Part shown: positions 16,976-28,940 of the stretch, piece after piece
How the letters are laid out: each line of letters starts with the position of its first letter
Position numbering within the stretch: position 1 is the stretch's first letter
Source of the DNA: Mycoplasma procyoni
GTDB lineage: Bacteria > Bacillota_I > Bacilli_A > Mycoplasmatales > Metamycoplasmataceae
Length of the DNA stretch: 64,000 nt
Direction of reading: 5' to 3'
NCBI RefSeq assembly: GCF_017052595.1
Contig: NZ_JAFIDB010000004.1
Span: 1-64,000 of the forward strand
Notes under the pieces: generated by a model
Told to the model about the DNA's origin: nothing
What the model saw: only the letters and a program-made list of their open reading frames with translations
Database searches by the model: none
Translations under genes and position numbers: made by a program

Positions 16976-19093
16976 TTAGTCCACTAAATAACTTAAAGCA
17001 ACTTCATCATTTTCAACAGATGTGTTTGTTGAATTTTTAACAATATAAAATCTGTATTTACCATTTTTTTCAACATCGAGTTTTAAAATTTCTTTATTTG
17101 CATTTTTTGATGATGTTGATTTTATTTTGTTTCATTTCTTTTGATTAGAATCTCACAACTCTATTTCTATATTAAAATCAGTTAATTGATGAAGTTGTAA
17201 TTGATTTTTAAAATAGTCTTTTCCATTGTTTTCTTTTAGAAGTTTATTATTTTTAGAGTAATTTTTAAACCCTTTAAAAAGTCAAGCTGCACTTATTGTT
17301 ATACTTTGTCCACTTTTTAAATTAATTTCTTGGACAGTATCATCGATTTTTCCATTGCTTAAATTTGAATTTATTTTATATTCATTTAGATTTTCAATTG
17401 CTTTTAGTGCTCTTTTGTAGTTTATAATACCAGAGCCTGTTGATTTGCTATAATCATTACCTGTAAGTAAATCTTTTTTTCAATTATTAAATTTAACAGA
17501 AGATGCTCCGATAATTGAAAAAATGGAAGCTGGTTTTTTTCTAATTTTTTCACTATTTCTAATCAATTTTGAAATTACTCCAGCAACAAGTGGTGAAGAA
17601 AAACTTGTTCCTGCAATGTCGTCTTCAAGATTTTTTGAAATTTTAGAAAAATAAAACTTATTACCAGGGGCTGAAACTGTTATATTTGGAAAATCCGTTT
17701 CAAAATATTCATCAGTCGAATCGTCTGTTGAAAAGTTTGTTGCTCCACTTTTGTATTGCATATCAAAAGCACCAACCTTAAATGCATTCATTGTTAACTT
17801 CATAGATTCTAATTTGGTATTAACTGTTTTATTTTTTGAATTACCTGCTGAAAAAACAAAAACAACTTTATAATCATTAACAATTTTATCTAGAAAATAA
17901 CTGAAGTCATCATAGTAATGAATACTTTCTGAAAAAGTATTAGTTAAACCAAAGCTTGCGTTAATTACTTCCACACCTTGTTTTATTGAAGAAAGAATAT
18001 TTTTTTCAAACGTACTTCCTGAATAAAAATTTAATTTTCAAACATTTATTGTTTTGTCATCTGAAATTTTTATTGTTCTTAAAAGTTTGCCGTTATACAT
18101 ATATCCTGGGTCTATATCGAATAATTCTGCGAAGGTATCAACACCCTCTAAACCTACAGCTAATGAAGATGTCTCAAATTTATGTGAATAACTATCATTT
18201 TTTAATTTTTCTTCATCATAACTACCGTTAAGATTGTTGAATTTAAAATTAGGGTGATTTTGAATTTTGTTACTTTCTCAAATTCCAACTTTTGTTCTGT
18301 AAATATCTACAGGTTTATTTGTTTTTTTATCGATTTTTACTTTCGATTCATCCTTTATATCACCGATAAAATCTAGCTCTTTTTTAAAAATATTTTTATA
18401 TTCGTGGTCTTTTAAATAATAGTACTCATTTTCCACTTTAGGAGTACTATAAGTTGAATATTGTTGTTTTGGTTTTGTATTTATTTCTTTTGGTTTTTTT
18501 CAAATGGTAGCACAATTACCATTTGCATCAGGTCTATCTAAACAAAAACTATCAATTACTTTTTGTTTAAATTCTTGAATATCCATCGAAGCTATAATGT
18601 CTTTGATTAAATAATTTTCAAATTCTGTATTTTTTAAGATATCTTTTAGTTGTTCTAAATCCTTTTCTTCAACTTCTATTGAAATTGTGTTTATAAGTTC
18701 TGAACTAAAAGAACTTTTTACTTCAATTTTATCACTTAAAATATTAAGAAGTTTTTCGAGATGTTCTTTGTTTTTTGATGTGTAAAAATTTATCTTTTCA
18801 AGATTATTCAATTTTTCATCCACATCATAATTAATATAGAACTTTATTTCCTTATTCTTATTTAGAGATTTTGAAAATTTTTCTAAATCTTCTTGTTGCA
18901 CTTTTTCATTTTCAAAATTTTCTCCTTTTGTATAGTTTAAAAAGGTGTCTATAAAATCATAAATATTAAAATTATTAGCCTGTTCTTTCGTTTCGCTTTT
19001 ATTTTGTTGAGAATTACCAACAAAAGACAAAGTGCTTAAAGGTATCATCGCTACTGATGAAAGCCAAAATAAACTTTTTTTACTTTTTTTCAT
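16976..19093 (-). CDS. Secreted subtilisin-like (S8) serine protease
   Basis: 705 residues with an N-terminal signal (SLFWLSSVAMIPLSTLSF) and no lipobox. Residues 30-240 form a Lys/Glu-rich prodomain-like region. The S8 core follows: KVGIWES (the usual Asp position appears to hold E273), SYSHKFE (H304, the probable catalytic His), VFVFSAGNS (N418, oxyanion hole) and GTSFSSPLVAGV (S497, nucleophile). A C-terminal beta-rich domain of about 150 residues resembles a jelly-roll. With Glu in place of Asp, activity is uncertain. RBS GGAGGAAAA. A leader ORF and terminator lie upstream. Confidence 0.8.
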
Positions 19094-19121
19094 TTTTCCT
19101 CCAATTAATTTTAGTTGTTAT

Positions 19122-19150
19122 AAAAAAAACTTGTACTCTAAGTACAAGTT
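19122..19150 (-). terminator. Intrinsic terminator in the 5' leader of the protease gene (attenuator candidate)
   Basis: On the minus strand AACTTGTACT and AGTACAAGTT form a 10-base perfect stem with a three-base loop, followed by eight U. It lies between the leader ORF (19189-19281) and the protease start at 19093, with only ~30 bases to the ribosome site. It must be read through for expression unless a second promoter exists. Confidence 0.8.
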
Positions 19151-19188
19151 GTGCTAATTCTTCTTTATTATTTGTTTTAAATGTAGAA

Positions 19189-19281
19189 TTAAACCTTACT
19201 TAGGGTAGTATAAAATTGAACATTATCAAAAATAATGAACTTAACCATAATATTACGTTTTTTATTAATGAATGTTTTCAT
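19189..19281 (-). CDS. Possible 30-residue leader peptide of the protease operon
   Basis: MKTFINKKRN...TTLSKV, ATG at 19281, TAA at 19189. It has its own ribosome site (GAAAGGG) and an upstream TGC-TATAAT promoter (19312-19317). A terminator follows 38 bases after the stop. A 10-base inverted repeat joins the bases just before and at the ATG (AGGGTAGTAT) to the codons near the end of the ORF (ATACTACCCT). This suits translation-dependent control, but the peptide has not been shown to exist. Confidence 0.5.
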   Translation of the reverse strand: MKTFINKKRNIMVKFIIFDNVQFYTTLSKV

Positions 19282-19292
19282 AATACTACCCT
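19202..19292 (-). promoter_or_regulatory. Inverted repeat sequestering the leader ORF ribosome site
   Basis: AGGGTAGTAT at 19202-19211 and ATACTACCCT at 19283-19292 are perfectly complementary. In the minus-strand RNA, the arm next to the ATG contains the GGG of the ribosome site and pairs with codons 24-27 of the leader ORF. A ribosome finishing the ORF would open or close this pairing. Confidence 0.55.
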
Positions 19293-19311
19293 TTCTTTTT
19301 ATAACAAACTA

Positions 19312-19317
19312 ATTATA
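19312..19317 (-). promoter_or_regulatory. -10 box of the protease operon
   Basis: On the minus strand, TGC-TATAAT lies about 30 bases upstream of the leader ORF start. Confidence 0.55.
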
Positions 19318-19657
19318 GCATAAAATTTAAATCATTTTAAATAAATTTATTTTATGTTAATAATAGATTGCTAATAATTAAGATAATCAAACTTGAAAAA
19401 TTTATAGTTTATTAAAAATACTATAAATTCATTCTTGAATCTCTTATTTTATAAAAATGGTTTATTATAAATGATAAAAATATATTCTTTATTTTTGTCT
19501 TGCAAAACCAAAAATATTAAAAAAAGCATTTTTTTGAGTGCTTTATCAACTAATTTACTTTTTTGAAAAAATTCTACTAAAAAAAGCAAAATAATAGTAA
19601 AATTTAAAAGAAAATTTTATATTAAGTATAAAAGACATAAATTAAATAGGAGACACA
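19318..19657. other. Gene-free intergenic region between protease and pyk
   Basis: Very AT-rich. It holds a perfect 10-base inverted repeat, AATTTATAGT (19399-19408) and ACTATAAATT (19420-19429), a possible protein-binding site. AAAGCATTTTTTTGAGTGCTTT near 19517-19542 is a weak hairpin. TAAAAT at 19598-19603 is a possible pyk -10. No ORF worth calling is seen. Confidence 0.5.
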
Positions 19658-21082
19658 GTGAATATTACAGATAAAAGATCAAAAATGATCGCTACAATCG
19701 GTCCATCTACTCAGGACTATAAATTACTAAAAAAATTAGTAGAAAACGGAGTTACAACAATTAGAGCTAACTTCTCACACGGGGATTTCGCTGAACAAAA
19801 TGCAAAATTCGAAAATGCTAAAAAAGTTCAAAGAGAATTAGGAATTCCAGTTTCAATTCTACTTGATACAAAAGGTCCAGAAATTAGAGTTGGAAAAATG
19901 AAAGATGGAGCTCAAGTTATTGAAGCGGGTTCAGAAGTTACAATTTTAACAAGTGCTAACGACTTCAAAAACTTTGAAGGATCATCAAAACAATTTTCAG
20001 TTTCATATGAAATGGACAAAGACCTTAAAGAAGGAGACAGAGTTCTATTTGATGACGGAAAACTACAATCAGTAGTTAAATCAGTTAAAAACGGTAAAGT
20101 TATCGTTAAAATGGTTAACACACACAAACTAAAATCAAACAAAAGAATTAACTTACCAGGTGTTGAATTCTCACTTCCTTTCTTAGCGGAAAAAGACATC
20201 AACGACGTTAAATTCGGAATTGAAAAAGGTGTAAACTACATCGCTGCATCATTCGTTAACTCAGCAGACAACGTTAGAGAATTAAGAAAACTATTAGTTG
20301 ATAACGGTGGATCACACATCCAAATTATTTCAAAAATCGAATCACACGTTGGAATTGAAAGAATCGATGAAATCATCGCTGAATCAGATGGAATTATGAT
20401 CGCTAGAGGAGATTTAGGATTAGAAATTCCTTACCAAGATGTTCCATACCACGAAAAAAACATCATCAGAAAATGTAGACTAGCAGGTAAACCAGTTATC
20501 GTTGCTACACAAATGTTAGACTCAATGGAAAACTCACCTCAACCAACAAGAGCTGAAGTAACAGACGTTTATTGAGCAACAGAATTAGGAGCAGATGCAA
20601 CAATGCTTTCTGGAGAATCAGCACAAGGAAACTATCCTTTAGAATCAGTTCAAGTTATGGCTACAATTAACAAAAGAGCTGAAGCAGAATTCTACAACAA
20701 ACTATTCTACAAAGTGCAATTAGCAACAGTAGCAAAACACTCAGCAGGAAAAAGAGCTGAAATTGCTCACAAACTAGCTCACCTAACAATTGAAGAAGAT
20801 ATTAAATATGCAATCGTTCTTTCAAGAACAGGTGAATTACTAAAAACAGTTGCTAAATTTAGACCAAATACAGCAATTATCGGTATTTTACAAAACGAAA
20901 AAATGATCGGTGGATTCGGTGTTACATCTTCAGTTTTCACATCTCTAGATTCACTAAAACTATTCCCATTAATTAAACAATCACCAGAAAAAGCAAGAGA
21001 AGCTCTAAAAGTTTACGGTGCTCAAAAAGGTGACAAATTCGTTATTGTTGAAAACGAAAAAATTACAAAATTCACATTCTAA
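19658..21082 (+). CDS. pyk: Pyruvate kinase
   Basis: 474 residues, normal length. Converts phosphoenolpyruvate and ADP to pyruvate and ATP, a main ATP source in fermenting mycoplasmas. Visible motifs: MIATIGPST and RANFSHGD at the N-terminus, [12 protein letters not shown], the metal and PEP site region [12 protein letters not shown] with [15 protein letters not shown], and [13 protein letters not shown] start at 19658 behind TAGGAG; no ATG fits the N-terminus. One TGA-Trp at 20573. Terminator follows. Confidence 0.97.
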
Positions 21083-21088
21083 TTTCAC

Positions 21089-21122
21089 AACTAAAACCCT
21101 CTTTCGGGTTTTAGTTTTTTTA
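21089..21122 (+). terminator. Terminator of pyk
   Basis: AACTAAAACCC/GGGTTTTAGTT with a six-base loop and T run. Confidence 0.9.
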
Positions 21123-21244
21123 TTATATTAAAGTCCGAAAATCGAAGTTATTGCCAAAAACTCAATCAGTTTGTTATTTCAAGCAAAAATGACAAGCAAA
21201 TCAAAAAATAGTGAAAAAATGGCCTTTTTTTGCATTTTTCAACT

Positions 21245-21262
21245 AAAAAAAAAAAAAAAAAA
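21245..21262 (+). repeat. 18-base poly(A) tract at the MIB1 promoter (phase-variation candidate)
   Basis: Uninterrupted A18, 60 bases before the MIB1 start. The likely -10 (TATAAA at 21285, or overlapping AT-rich boxes up to 21300) lies 22 bases downstream, so the tract abuts the place where a -35 would be. Long homopolymers in promoters switch mycoplasma surface genes by slipped-strand mispairing, as in the vlp genes of M. hyorhinis. A length change here could switch the whole MIB-MIP-ATPase array. Confidence 0.7.
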
Positions 21263-21321
21263 CGATGATTTTTTGTGGCAAAGTTATAAAATATAAATAT
21301 AAAATAAAGGAAAAATACGCA

Positions 21322-23673
21322 ATGAAAAAATCAAGCAAAAAATATGTTAAAATTGCTGCTTTAAGCACATCAATTGCAATTCCTGCAACAGTGTCTTCAT
21401 TGTTGTATTTTTCCAGTTCAGATAATTCAAACTCAATCGAAAAAACTCGGCTTATTAAGGACAACACAACTCAACTAAATTCAAATGTTAATCTAAATTT
21501 TCAAGATGCTACTGATTCAATTAGAGATAAAAACCTTAAGCCAAAACCTCAAGTTCCAAAAGATAAAGCAGTTGTTGTAGAACCTAAAGTTGAACCAACG
21601 CCAACACCAGAACCAAAAGAACCAGAACAACCGCCAAAACCACAAGAACCTCAATCACCCAAGCAACCCGAACCAGACCCAATTGAAACAGAAACAAAAC
21701 CAGAACCACCAAAAGAACCAGAAAAAGAACAAACACCACCTCCAGTTGTTGAAGTAGCACCAGAACCGAAACCAAACCCACCAGCTTCTAATAACAATCA
21801 AGACACAGATACTAAAGTAATTGATTTCCAAGGAACTCCAATTGTTGTTAGAGTTAAAAAAGTTACAGAAAGAATTCAAGATCCAGAAGATATCAATTTT
21901 GAACTTACAAACAGAATTGATTATATGAGAGATATTTCAGACACAATAGTTTCAGTAAATGTAACCGATGAAATTCGTCAAGCCAATCAAAAAAGTGCAG
22001 CTCAAGCAATTTCTAAAAGAACATTCAATACAACTAATATTGAATATCTAACAGCAAAAAACACTGAATTATTTAATATCAAAGATTACATCCGACAAAA
22101 TCAAACTTATTATCAAAAAGAATTTGATAAATTTAGAAGGTTGATTGAAAATGGTGATAAGGTCTATGAGTTCTTAAAACCTGAAGGTCAAAAAATTTAT
22201 TATTCAGAATTAAAGAAAATTGAAGATAAAAACGAAAAATATGCTAGAATTATAGGTTATCTAGATCCAACTAAATTTACAAAAACATCTGAAAATGTAA
22301 ATCAGTTTCTAGAAAAAGGACTTGTGATTGAAAATGACAATTCCGAAGTTTACATAAACGAAAATGGAGAACTTGACGCTTATGTATTCAGCCCACTAAT
22401 CAACAAAGTTGTCGACAGTAGAAAACGTGACAACAGCGTTAAAAGAGTATTTGGTTATAACGATCAATACGGGAGAAATGCAGAAGATATCAAAGCAGGA
22501 GTTTATCGTGGTTGAAACTCAAAAGATGTTACAAACGACGCTCGCTTTTCTGCTTACAATGTTTCTAAAAGTGATGGTTTCACAATCAGAGAACTAACAA
22601 GACAAGAACCTCAAGAAGGTCAAAGAAACAAAGGTTTAGTAGTTGATATTGATGTTTCTAACGCTTCGGGATATTCCAAAACTCTTAATTTTATTAAACA
22701 AGCAAAAGCAAACAATCTAGAAATAACGTCTTACAGAATTAAAAATATCGGTCTTAAAGATTCTAATCAACAATTTTTTAAGATATTCAAAGAATTACCT
22801 GATAAACTACCACAATTAGAATTATTCTTTGAAACAGAAAACTCTGGAGCACTAATTGCTCTTGAGAAAAAAGAAATTGATGAATTATCTTTATACACAA
22901 CAAGAAACTCACTAACAGAAGGATGATCGCTTAATCCTTTAGCTCTTAGAAAAACTGCTTGAGTAAACACAATTGATTACAATGTAAGTAGTGAATATGC
23001 TTTTAATTACAAACCAATCACCAGAATAACCTTTAATTCCCTTTCTTTTGAAGAAAGTGATTTAGGGCCAGAAAATTCTCCAAACCGCTTAACAAGAATT
23101 AACAACGGCTTAAGAATGGCTTATTTTGTTAGAAATAACGAAGCTATTTTCCAAGGAGGTTTAGGTCCTGGATTAGATCCAGATCACAACGAAGGTGGTA
23201 ATAGTTATCCAACAGGATTAGACTTAAGCAGAGTTCCAAGCTTAAAATCCTTACGTGGTTTAATTTTTGAAGATACCAAAAAACCTCAAAATGGATTAAG
23301 AAAACTAAGAAGACTTGTTTTATACAACAAAGGACCAACATTTGAAATAGACGCTGATGAACTTAACAACGCCCAATTTAGCAAAATAATTGATACAAAT
23401 CCAAGATTAATGCCTAAAAGTAAAATTGTTTTTAACAACAAATCAGAAACCAAAAACATCAGGATTATTTCTAAAAATGGCGTTAACAAACTCACGTCAG
23501 TTGGAATTTCAAATTTAAATACTTTAATCAACTTTAGTGATAATACATTTAGTTCTTCAACACAATTTAGTGTTGGTCAAAACGATGATGAATTATACAA
23601 CCAACTAAAAGGTTTAGGTAAAAAAGTTGAAAAAGTAAGTGTGCAATATGTCGACGCTGATGTATTTGCATAA
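21322..23673 (+). CDS. mib: Mycoplasma immunoglobulin-binding protein MIB (copy 1)
   Basis: 783 residues. N-terminal basic and hydrophobic anchor (residues 8-31), a Pro/Glu-rich stalk (about 75-155, PEPKEPEQPPKP-like), then the MIB body. Landmarks shared with copy 2: VTDEIR, IENGDKVxEFL, GYxDPxKFT, YRIKNxGL, LPQLELF, GLRMAYFVRNNE and NSYPTGLDLS. MIB captures antibody Fv regions at the cell surface and presents the heavy chain to MIP. Start ATG 21322 behind AAAGGAAAA. MIP1 follows after 11 bases. Confidence 0.9.
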
Positions 23674-23684
23674 AGGAGGTACAA

Positions 23685-25946
23685 ATGAAAAAAACACACA
23701 AAAGAATCTTGTTTGCAACAACAGCTCTAGCAACTGCTTCTTTATTATCTGTAAGTTGTAGTTCAGAAAAGGTTGATAGAAATGATTTTATTGATACTTC
23801 TGGAGACAAACAAAAACAAAAAGCACTCGATGAAGCAGCAAAAAATGCTAAAATCACAATTGAATCCTATGAAGCACCTTTTCCAAGAGATAAAAAAGAC
23901 ATTTACTTTAGATCACTAAAAAATCCAGAACAAGTTAAATACAAAGTTGAAAATTTAGACACTTCCAAATTTAGAGTTGAATTCACCAACTATGATGAAG
24001 AATATCAAAATGGAACGGGAGTTTCAAACCTAACAGGAAAAGGTTATTTAATCTTTACTTTCTATTATAAAGATGATAAAAAAGAAGAATTTTATTCAAC
24101 AAGAGAAATTTTAGAAGAAGGATTTAAAACAAACCCATTTAATGCTAATGAAGATGGTTCAATTCCTACTCCACCTTCGACCCCTGAAAGAGAACGTCAA
24201 AAAAGAGAAGATTATGTTAAAGGCGATCAAAGATTTAGATACAACTTTGACAACGAAGACTACATAAAAACGGCTGTATCTCAAATTACAAAAGGTGGAC
24301 AAAGAGATATTGCTGATTTCAGAAAAGACGTTTCTTGAGACAAAATAAGTGCTGAAAAACTTGATGTTGAAGCAGAAAAATTAGGTCTTTCTAAATTCCA
24401 AGATGCTCTTTATAAAGGATTTAGTGTTCCTTCTTGAAATAAAGATGGAACAATTGACGGACTGAGAATTAATGACTCTGATCCAGTAGGTCAAGGACCT
24501 TCATGATTAGATTCAGTAAATCACAAAGGTGAAGAAGCATACAAAACTGTTGGTCTTGCAAGATATTTAATAAACGAAAAATACAAAGATTATGCACTAC
24601 AAACGTTTCATGCTGCTTTCAATAACCCAGAAGACAGACCAGGGCAAACTGGACAATCATACGACACTGCAGGAACTCTTTGAATCCTTGATTTTGAGAA
24701 AAAAGATGATAACAGCTATCCAACTAAGTGATACTTTGGAACAAACTTGCACGTTGTTAATGCTTTAACAGATAAAACAAATAGCATCACAATCGGAAGA
24801 TTGAACAAAGATGCAAGTATTCATACAAAATTTGATCTATTTTCTAAAGATGCTAACTTCTCAAACTTCATTTTCAAAAAATCAAACGATGGATTTGCTG
24901 TAAAAACAGTTTTCACAGGAGAAGATTATCTAAAAACTAATCCAGCACAATTCTTAGCTTCAGATCAAAAAGAAAAATACAAAGACTATGAAGAATTTGC
25001 TGATTTTGCTGTATTAGAGGTCGATTTTGAAAAAGCAGTTAAAAATGGAGTTGAAGCGAGAGGAAAAAACACTGGAACTACTGATGAAATTCTCAAAAAT
25101 GCTCAAGAACTCGCTAAATTAGTAACAAACGACTATGCAACAGAAACAACAAAACACATCAGTTTCTTAAAAACATCTTATTTACAAGACTATGAAAAAG
25201 TAAATAGAGATATTACTAAAGCAAAAGAAGGTCAAAAACCTAAAGAAGTTGATGAACACTACTTAGTTGGTTATCCATCTTCTATAAAAGATTTCTATTT
25301 AGATCAATATGAAGATGCAGATAGTATTAGTCGTCAAAAAAGCGATTACAGTCTTTGAACAAACGCTGCTCCAAACCTTTACAATGCTATTAATAAACTA
25401 GATAATGGTTCAGAAGAAGATAATTATTCTATTTCTAAATCGGTTTGAGATCACGGGAACTACTTATCTTATGAAATTGGTTATAGAAGCTTCACTGATA
25501 AACCCGGAGTAACAGATGAGTTTATCGCATCACCAATTTTAGGAAGCGAAGTAATTACTTCTTCACAAACACACAAAAAACTACTTGCAATGGGACTTGC
25601 TTACATGCCAAGATTTTATGCTCCAGCTGGAGGTTCTTCTGGTTCTTCAATGAGAAACCAAAGAAATGAATTAGTTGCTGTATTCCATGCAGCAAACGAT
25701 ACAGCTCGTACAGGATTAGCTGCGGCATTTAGATCTGAAGGATTTGATTACAAAGGAGTTTATGGTTCTTACAATCTGCCACAATACGATCTGATCTATG
25801 GTGGAGGCGACCAACAGAAAAACTCTTATCGTGAAGCAATGAAAAAACTCTATCCAGGCGCAAAAACAAACTTATTCCAAAACGGATTTGATCAAATCCC
25901 TGAAGAATACAAATTTAAGAAAACAACCCAAGGAGGTACAAGTTAA
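23685..25946 (+). CDS. mip: Mycoplasma immunoglobulin protease MIP (copy 1)
   Basis: 753 residues. Lipoprotein signal (TASLLSVSC, Cys about 22). Trypsin-like DUF31-type peptidase: WYFGTNLHVV carries the probable catalytic His (H356), AVLEVDFE a probable Asp, and AGGSSGSSM the nucleophile (S652 in G-x-S-G). MIP cuts the immunoglobulin heavy chain near the VH domain after MIB binding. RBS AAAGGAGG. The stop overlaps the next gene (TAATG), tying MIP translation to the ATPase cluster. Confidence 0.9.
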
Positions 25947-27457
25947 TGAATGTTTTTAGCACTAAACAAACAAATTTATCTAAAAACCAAAAAGCGAACA
26001 CACTGTTGATTAATTCAAACACATTGTTCTTTATTTTAAAATATATTCTTATATTTCTTTTGGTTGTAGGAAGTCTGTTTATATTTACTTTCTATCAAAG
26101 AACCATTTTAGGTTCAGTCAACACAGCAGCTTTACTGTTTGATTTTAACGATGCAAACAGAAGGCAACTGAATTTCTTAGTTTTACTAAGAGTTTCGATA
26201 TTGAGTTTTGTCTTTATTTACTCAATTTTCAAAAACTATATCAATCTAATTCTTAATAAAGAATTGATTTCAAAATATTGATATTTCTACATTGCTTATG
26301 TTTTATTTACACTGGCATCATTCATATTATTCTTTGCATTTACAATTTACACAGGAAATCAACAAGAGTTTTTAGTTCAATATAATTTCCCTGATCCAAA
26401 CTTAGTTTATTCAGTATTTGGTTTAAGTTTTATCTTTTTACCATTAGTTCTTTTAAATGCTGGCTACCACACATTCATTTATTTAGAACAAAGAAAAACA
26501 AACCCATTACTTAAATTAAACTTAATTTCACTAATTGCTTCTGCAGTTGCTCAATTATTACTATTTATCACAGGAATTCTTTTATTCTATTTCTTTATAG
26601 AAAAAGATCAAAACACATACCGTGTGCTTGATAAATCAACTCTTTATAAATTCTTTGATCAAATTTTTGAAGTTAAACAAGCAACAAATATTGTCACAAT
26701 CATTTTTGGAACACTTGGATTAACAATTTTAGTGTTATTAGCTAACGCTCATAAAATACTTGTTTTATTAAGCAAATATTACAGCACACTATTTTTCAAA
26801 AATTTAATCCTACTCTACTTTATTCTTTTATCTACAGCTCTATTATGATTCATTATTGTAATGTCTCTAGAACAAGGAATTAAAAACGCAATCGACGCAC
26901 CGCAAACAGTTGCTGTTTTAGCTGTGAGTCTTGCTGTAGTAATTTCTTTATTAATTACAACAGCCTTTGTTTTAAGTCAGTTCTTAAGACAAATTCAAAT
27001 CAAAGGTTCACTATACAACACAATGTTCTTTGGTGCAACTCAATCACTAATTTGATTAATTGCATTTATTCTTTTTGGATTTTCATCCTCAAAAGAAACA
27101 AATATTGTAATGATCTTCTTTAGTAGCTTATTCTCAATTATTACAACTGTATCATTCGCCATTAAACAAAAAAACATAACATTCTACTCTATGTTCTTTA
27201 GTTTAATGATCGTTGGTTCAAACATCTTATTATTATTTGCAACAGGATTTAACCAAATTCTACTTAGTCAACAAAACTACTACTTAAGTGCAATTAATGA
27301 ACACTTTAGTACAATTGATTTATTTGTATTATTTGCAATTATTGCTTCTGTAATGATCATGCTTTCAACATTTGCTGATTTACTGTTCTCAATTTTCAAA
27401 AACTACAAATACAATCAAAAAGCAAAACAAACACAAAACCCAAAAGGAAAGGCGTAA
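25946..27457 (+). CDS. F1-like ATPase-associated membrane protein (MSC_0624 family)
   Basis: 503 residues with about 12 hydrophobic segments and short polar loops. First gene of the seven-gene F1-like ATPase cluster found in mycoplasmas in place of, or in addition to, the F1F0 synthase. As the only strongly membrane-embedded member, it is the best candidate for the X0 part that anchors the F1-like head. Family assignment is by cluster order and topology. Start overlaps MIP1 stop. Confidence 0.8.
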
Positions 27458-27460
27458 AAA

Positions 27461-28018
27461 ATGGCATTTAAATTATTTTCAAACAAATCACAAAACCAAG
27501 CACAACCTAAAAAAGTTGATCCACAACAAAAAAAGAAAGAACAACAAGAATTATTCGCTCTTTTTGATGTTTTTGGTGAAGTTGAAAAAGTTAAAAAAGA
27601 TAAAAACTTTGTTTCATACGATAGTTTAATGTCTTCTGTTTTACTAAAATCAAATTTCGGTTATGAATCAGAAGTTTATAAATGATACTTTTCTACATTT
27701 AAAAACATCATTGACAAAAAATATGAAGCTGAATTTGATGGATTTATTATTTCCTTTTCAAAAGATTTAAGATTTGGAGACAAATTAGTTCCAATCGTTA
27801 CAACAGAAGCAAATTCTCATCTTGAAACTTTTACATTTAGAACTTCAGATGACCAAGATGCAGAAGAGTTTTTAATTAAATTAAACTCAGAAATCGAAGA
27901 TTTATTTGATAAAAATTCTTTCATCGAAATTTTTCCAGGTTTAATTATTTACTATTCACAAACTTCAAGAGCTAAAAAGATTCTTTTTGAAAAATCTTTT
28001 GTAGCACAAATTAAATAA
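27461..28018 (+). CDS. F1-like ATPase-associated protein (MSC_0623 family)
   Basis: 185 residues, soluble. N-terminal 30 residues are Gln/Lys-rich, followed by a compact alpha/beta domain (FGDKLVPIVTTEANSHLETF, FIEIFPGLIIYY). Second gene of the cluster. Its role is not established; in the cluster of gliding Mycoplasma mobile the equivalent position is an accessory subunit. Starts three bases after the upstream stop. Confidence 0.75.
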
Positions 28019-28019
28019 C

Positions 28020-28940
28020 ATGCACTTAAAGAAAATAATCCAAAAGAAAAGCAATCTGGAAAAAATTTATTTAAAGGTTAATAGTGAAAAAAATATCCTA
28101 CTAATCAAAATCATGAAACTAAATCAACAACTAAAATTCTTTGTTAATAATGCTTCTATTAACAAAAACACAATTGATTTTCTTTCTAAAAAATACAACA
28201 TTCAAAACCCTTTTATAACTCAAAAAGATGAACTAAGTCTTTTTAAGGGACTGCTAAAAAAAGCTAATGCTAATTTAATTAAAGAAAAAGAATTATGAAT
28301 CTATTTAAGAGAAGAACAAAAATACTCAACCGATTCATATTCAAGATATGAAAAAATGATTCTCAAAAACACAGAGAACAAAATCGCAAGCTTCATTGCT
28401 TTAGGACAACAAGCAAGCGATTTCTTTAGCACAAACAACATCAAACCACTTTATACATTTGATCTTAACAATCCAAACTTAGCTAAAGACTTATCAATCA
28501 TTGTTAAATATCTTTACACAACAGAAAGATACTCAAAGGTAAACTTTGTAATTAACTCAAACAAAAATTACAACAAACCTTTTACAATCTTACCGATGAA
28601 TGATTTTGATTTAAGCAAGCTAACTTCCTTTACAAAAGAAGAAATCTCACAAGATGCTTTAGCAAATCTTAACATCTATCCTTCTGTTAGTGAATATGTT
28701 GACTCAAATGCCAACATCTTCATTGAAAACGCTCTACAGTCTTTAATTATTGAATCTTCTTTCTACAACGCTAAAAACGGTTTAGTAAGAACTAACAAAA
28801 TCATTAAAGATCTAGACGAAGAAATTTGAAAAATCTCAAAAAGAATTACTAAAATCAAAAGAGAAAACGAAATTGAAGAAATTGTTCTATTGACCAAAAA
28901 CAACAATGAGTTTTCTTTAATGAAAAAAGGAGAGAACTAA
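28020..28940 (+). CDS. F1-like ATPase gamma-like subunit (MSC_0622 family)
   Basis: 306 residues. The N-terminal helix (LKKIIQKKSNLEKIYLKVNSE) and the C-terminal helix (ESSFYNAKNGLVRTNKIIKDL...WKISKRITKIKRENEIEEIV) resemble the antiparallel coiled coil of F1 gamma. That includes the A-x-NA and I-x-EI-x-EI spacing near the end. It would rotate inside the alpha/beta hexamer. Low identity elsewhere. Start one base after the upstream stop; stop overlaps the next ATG. Confidence 0.8.
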
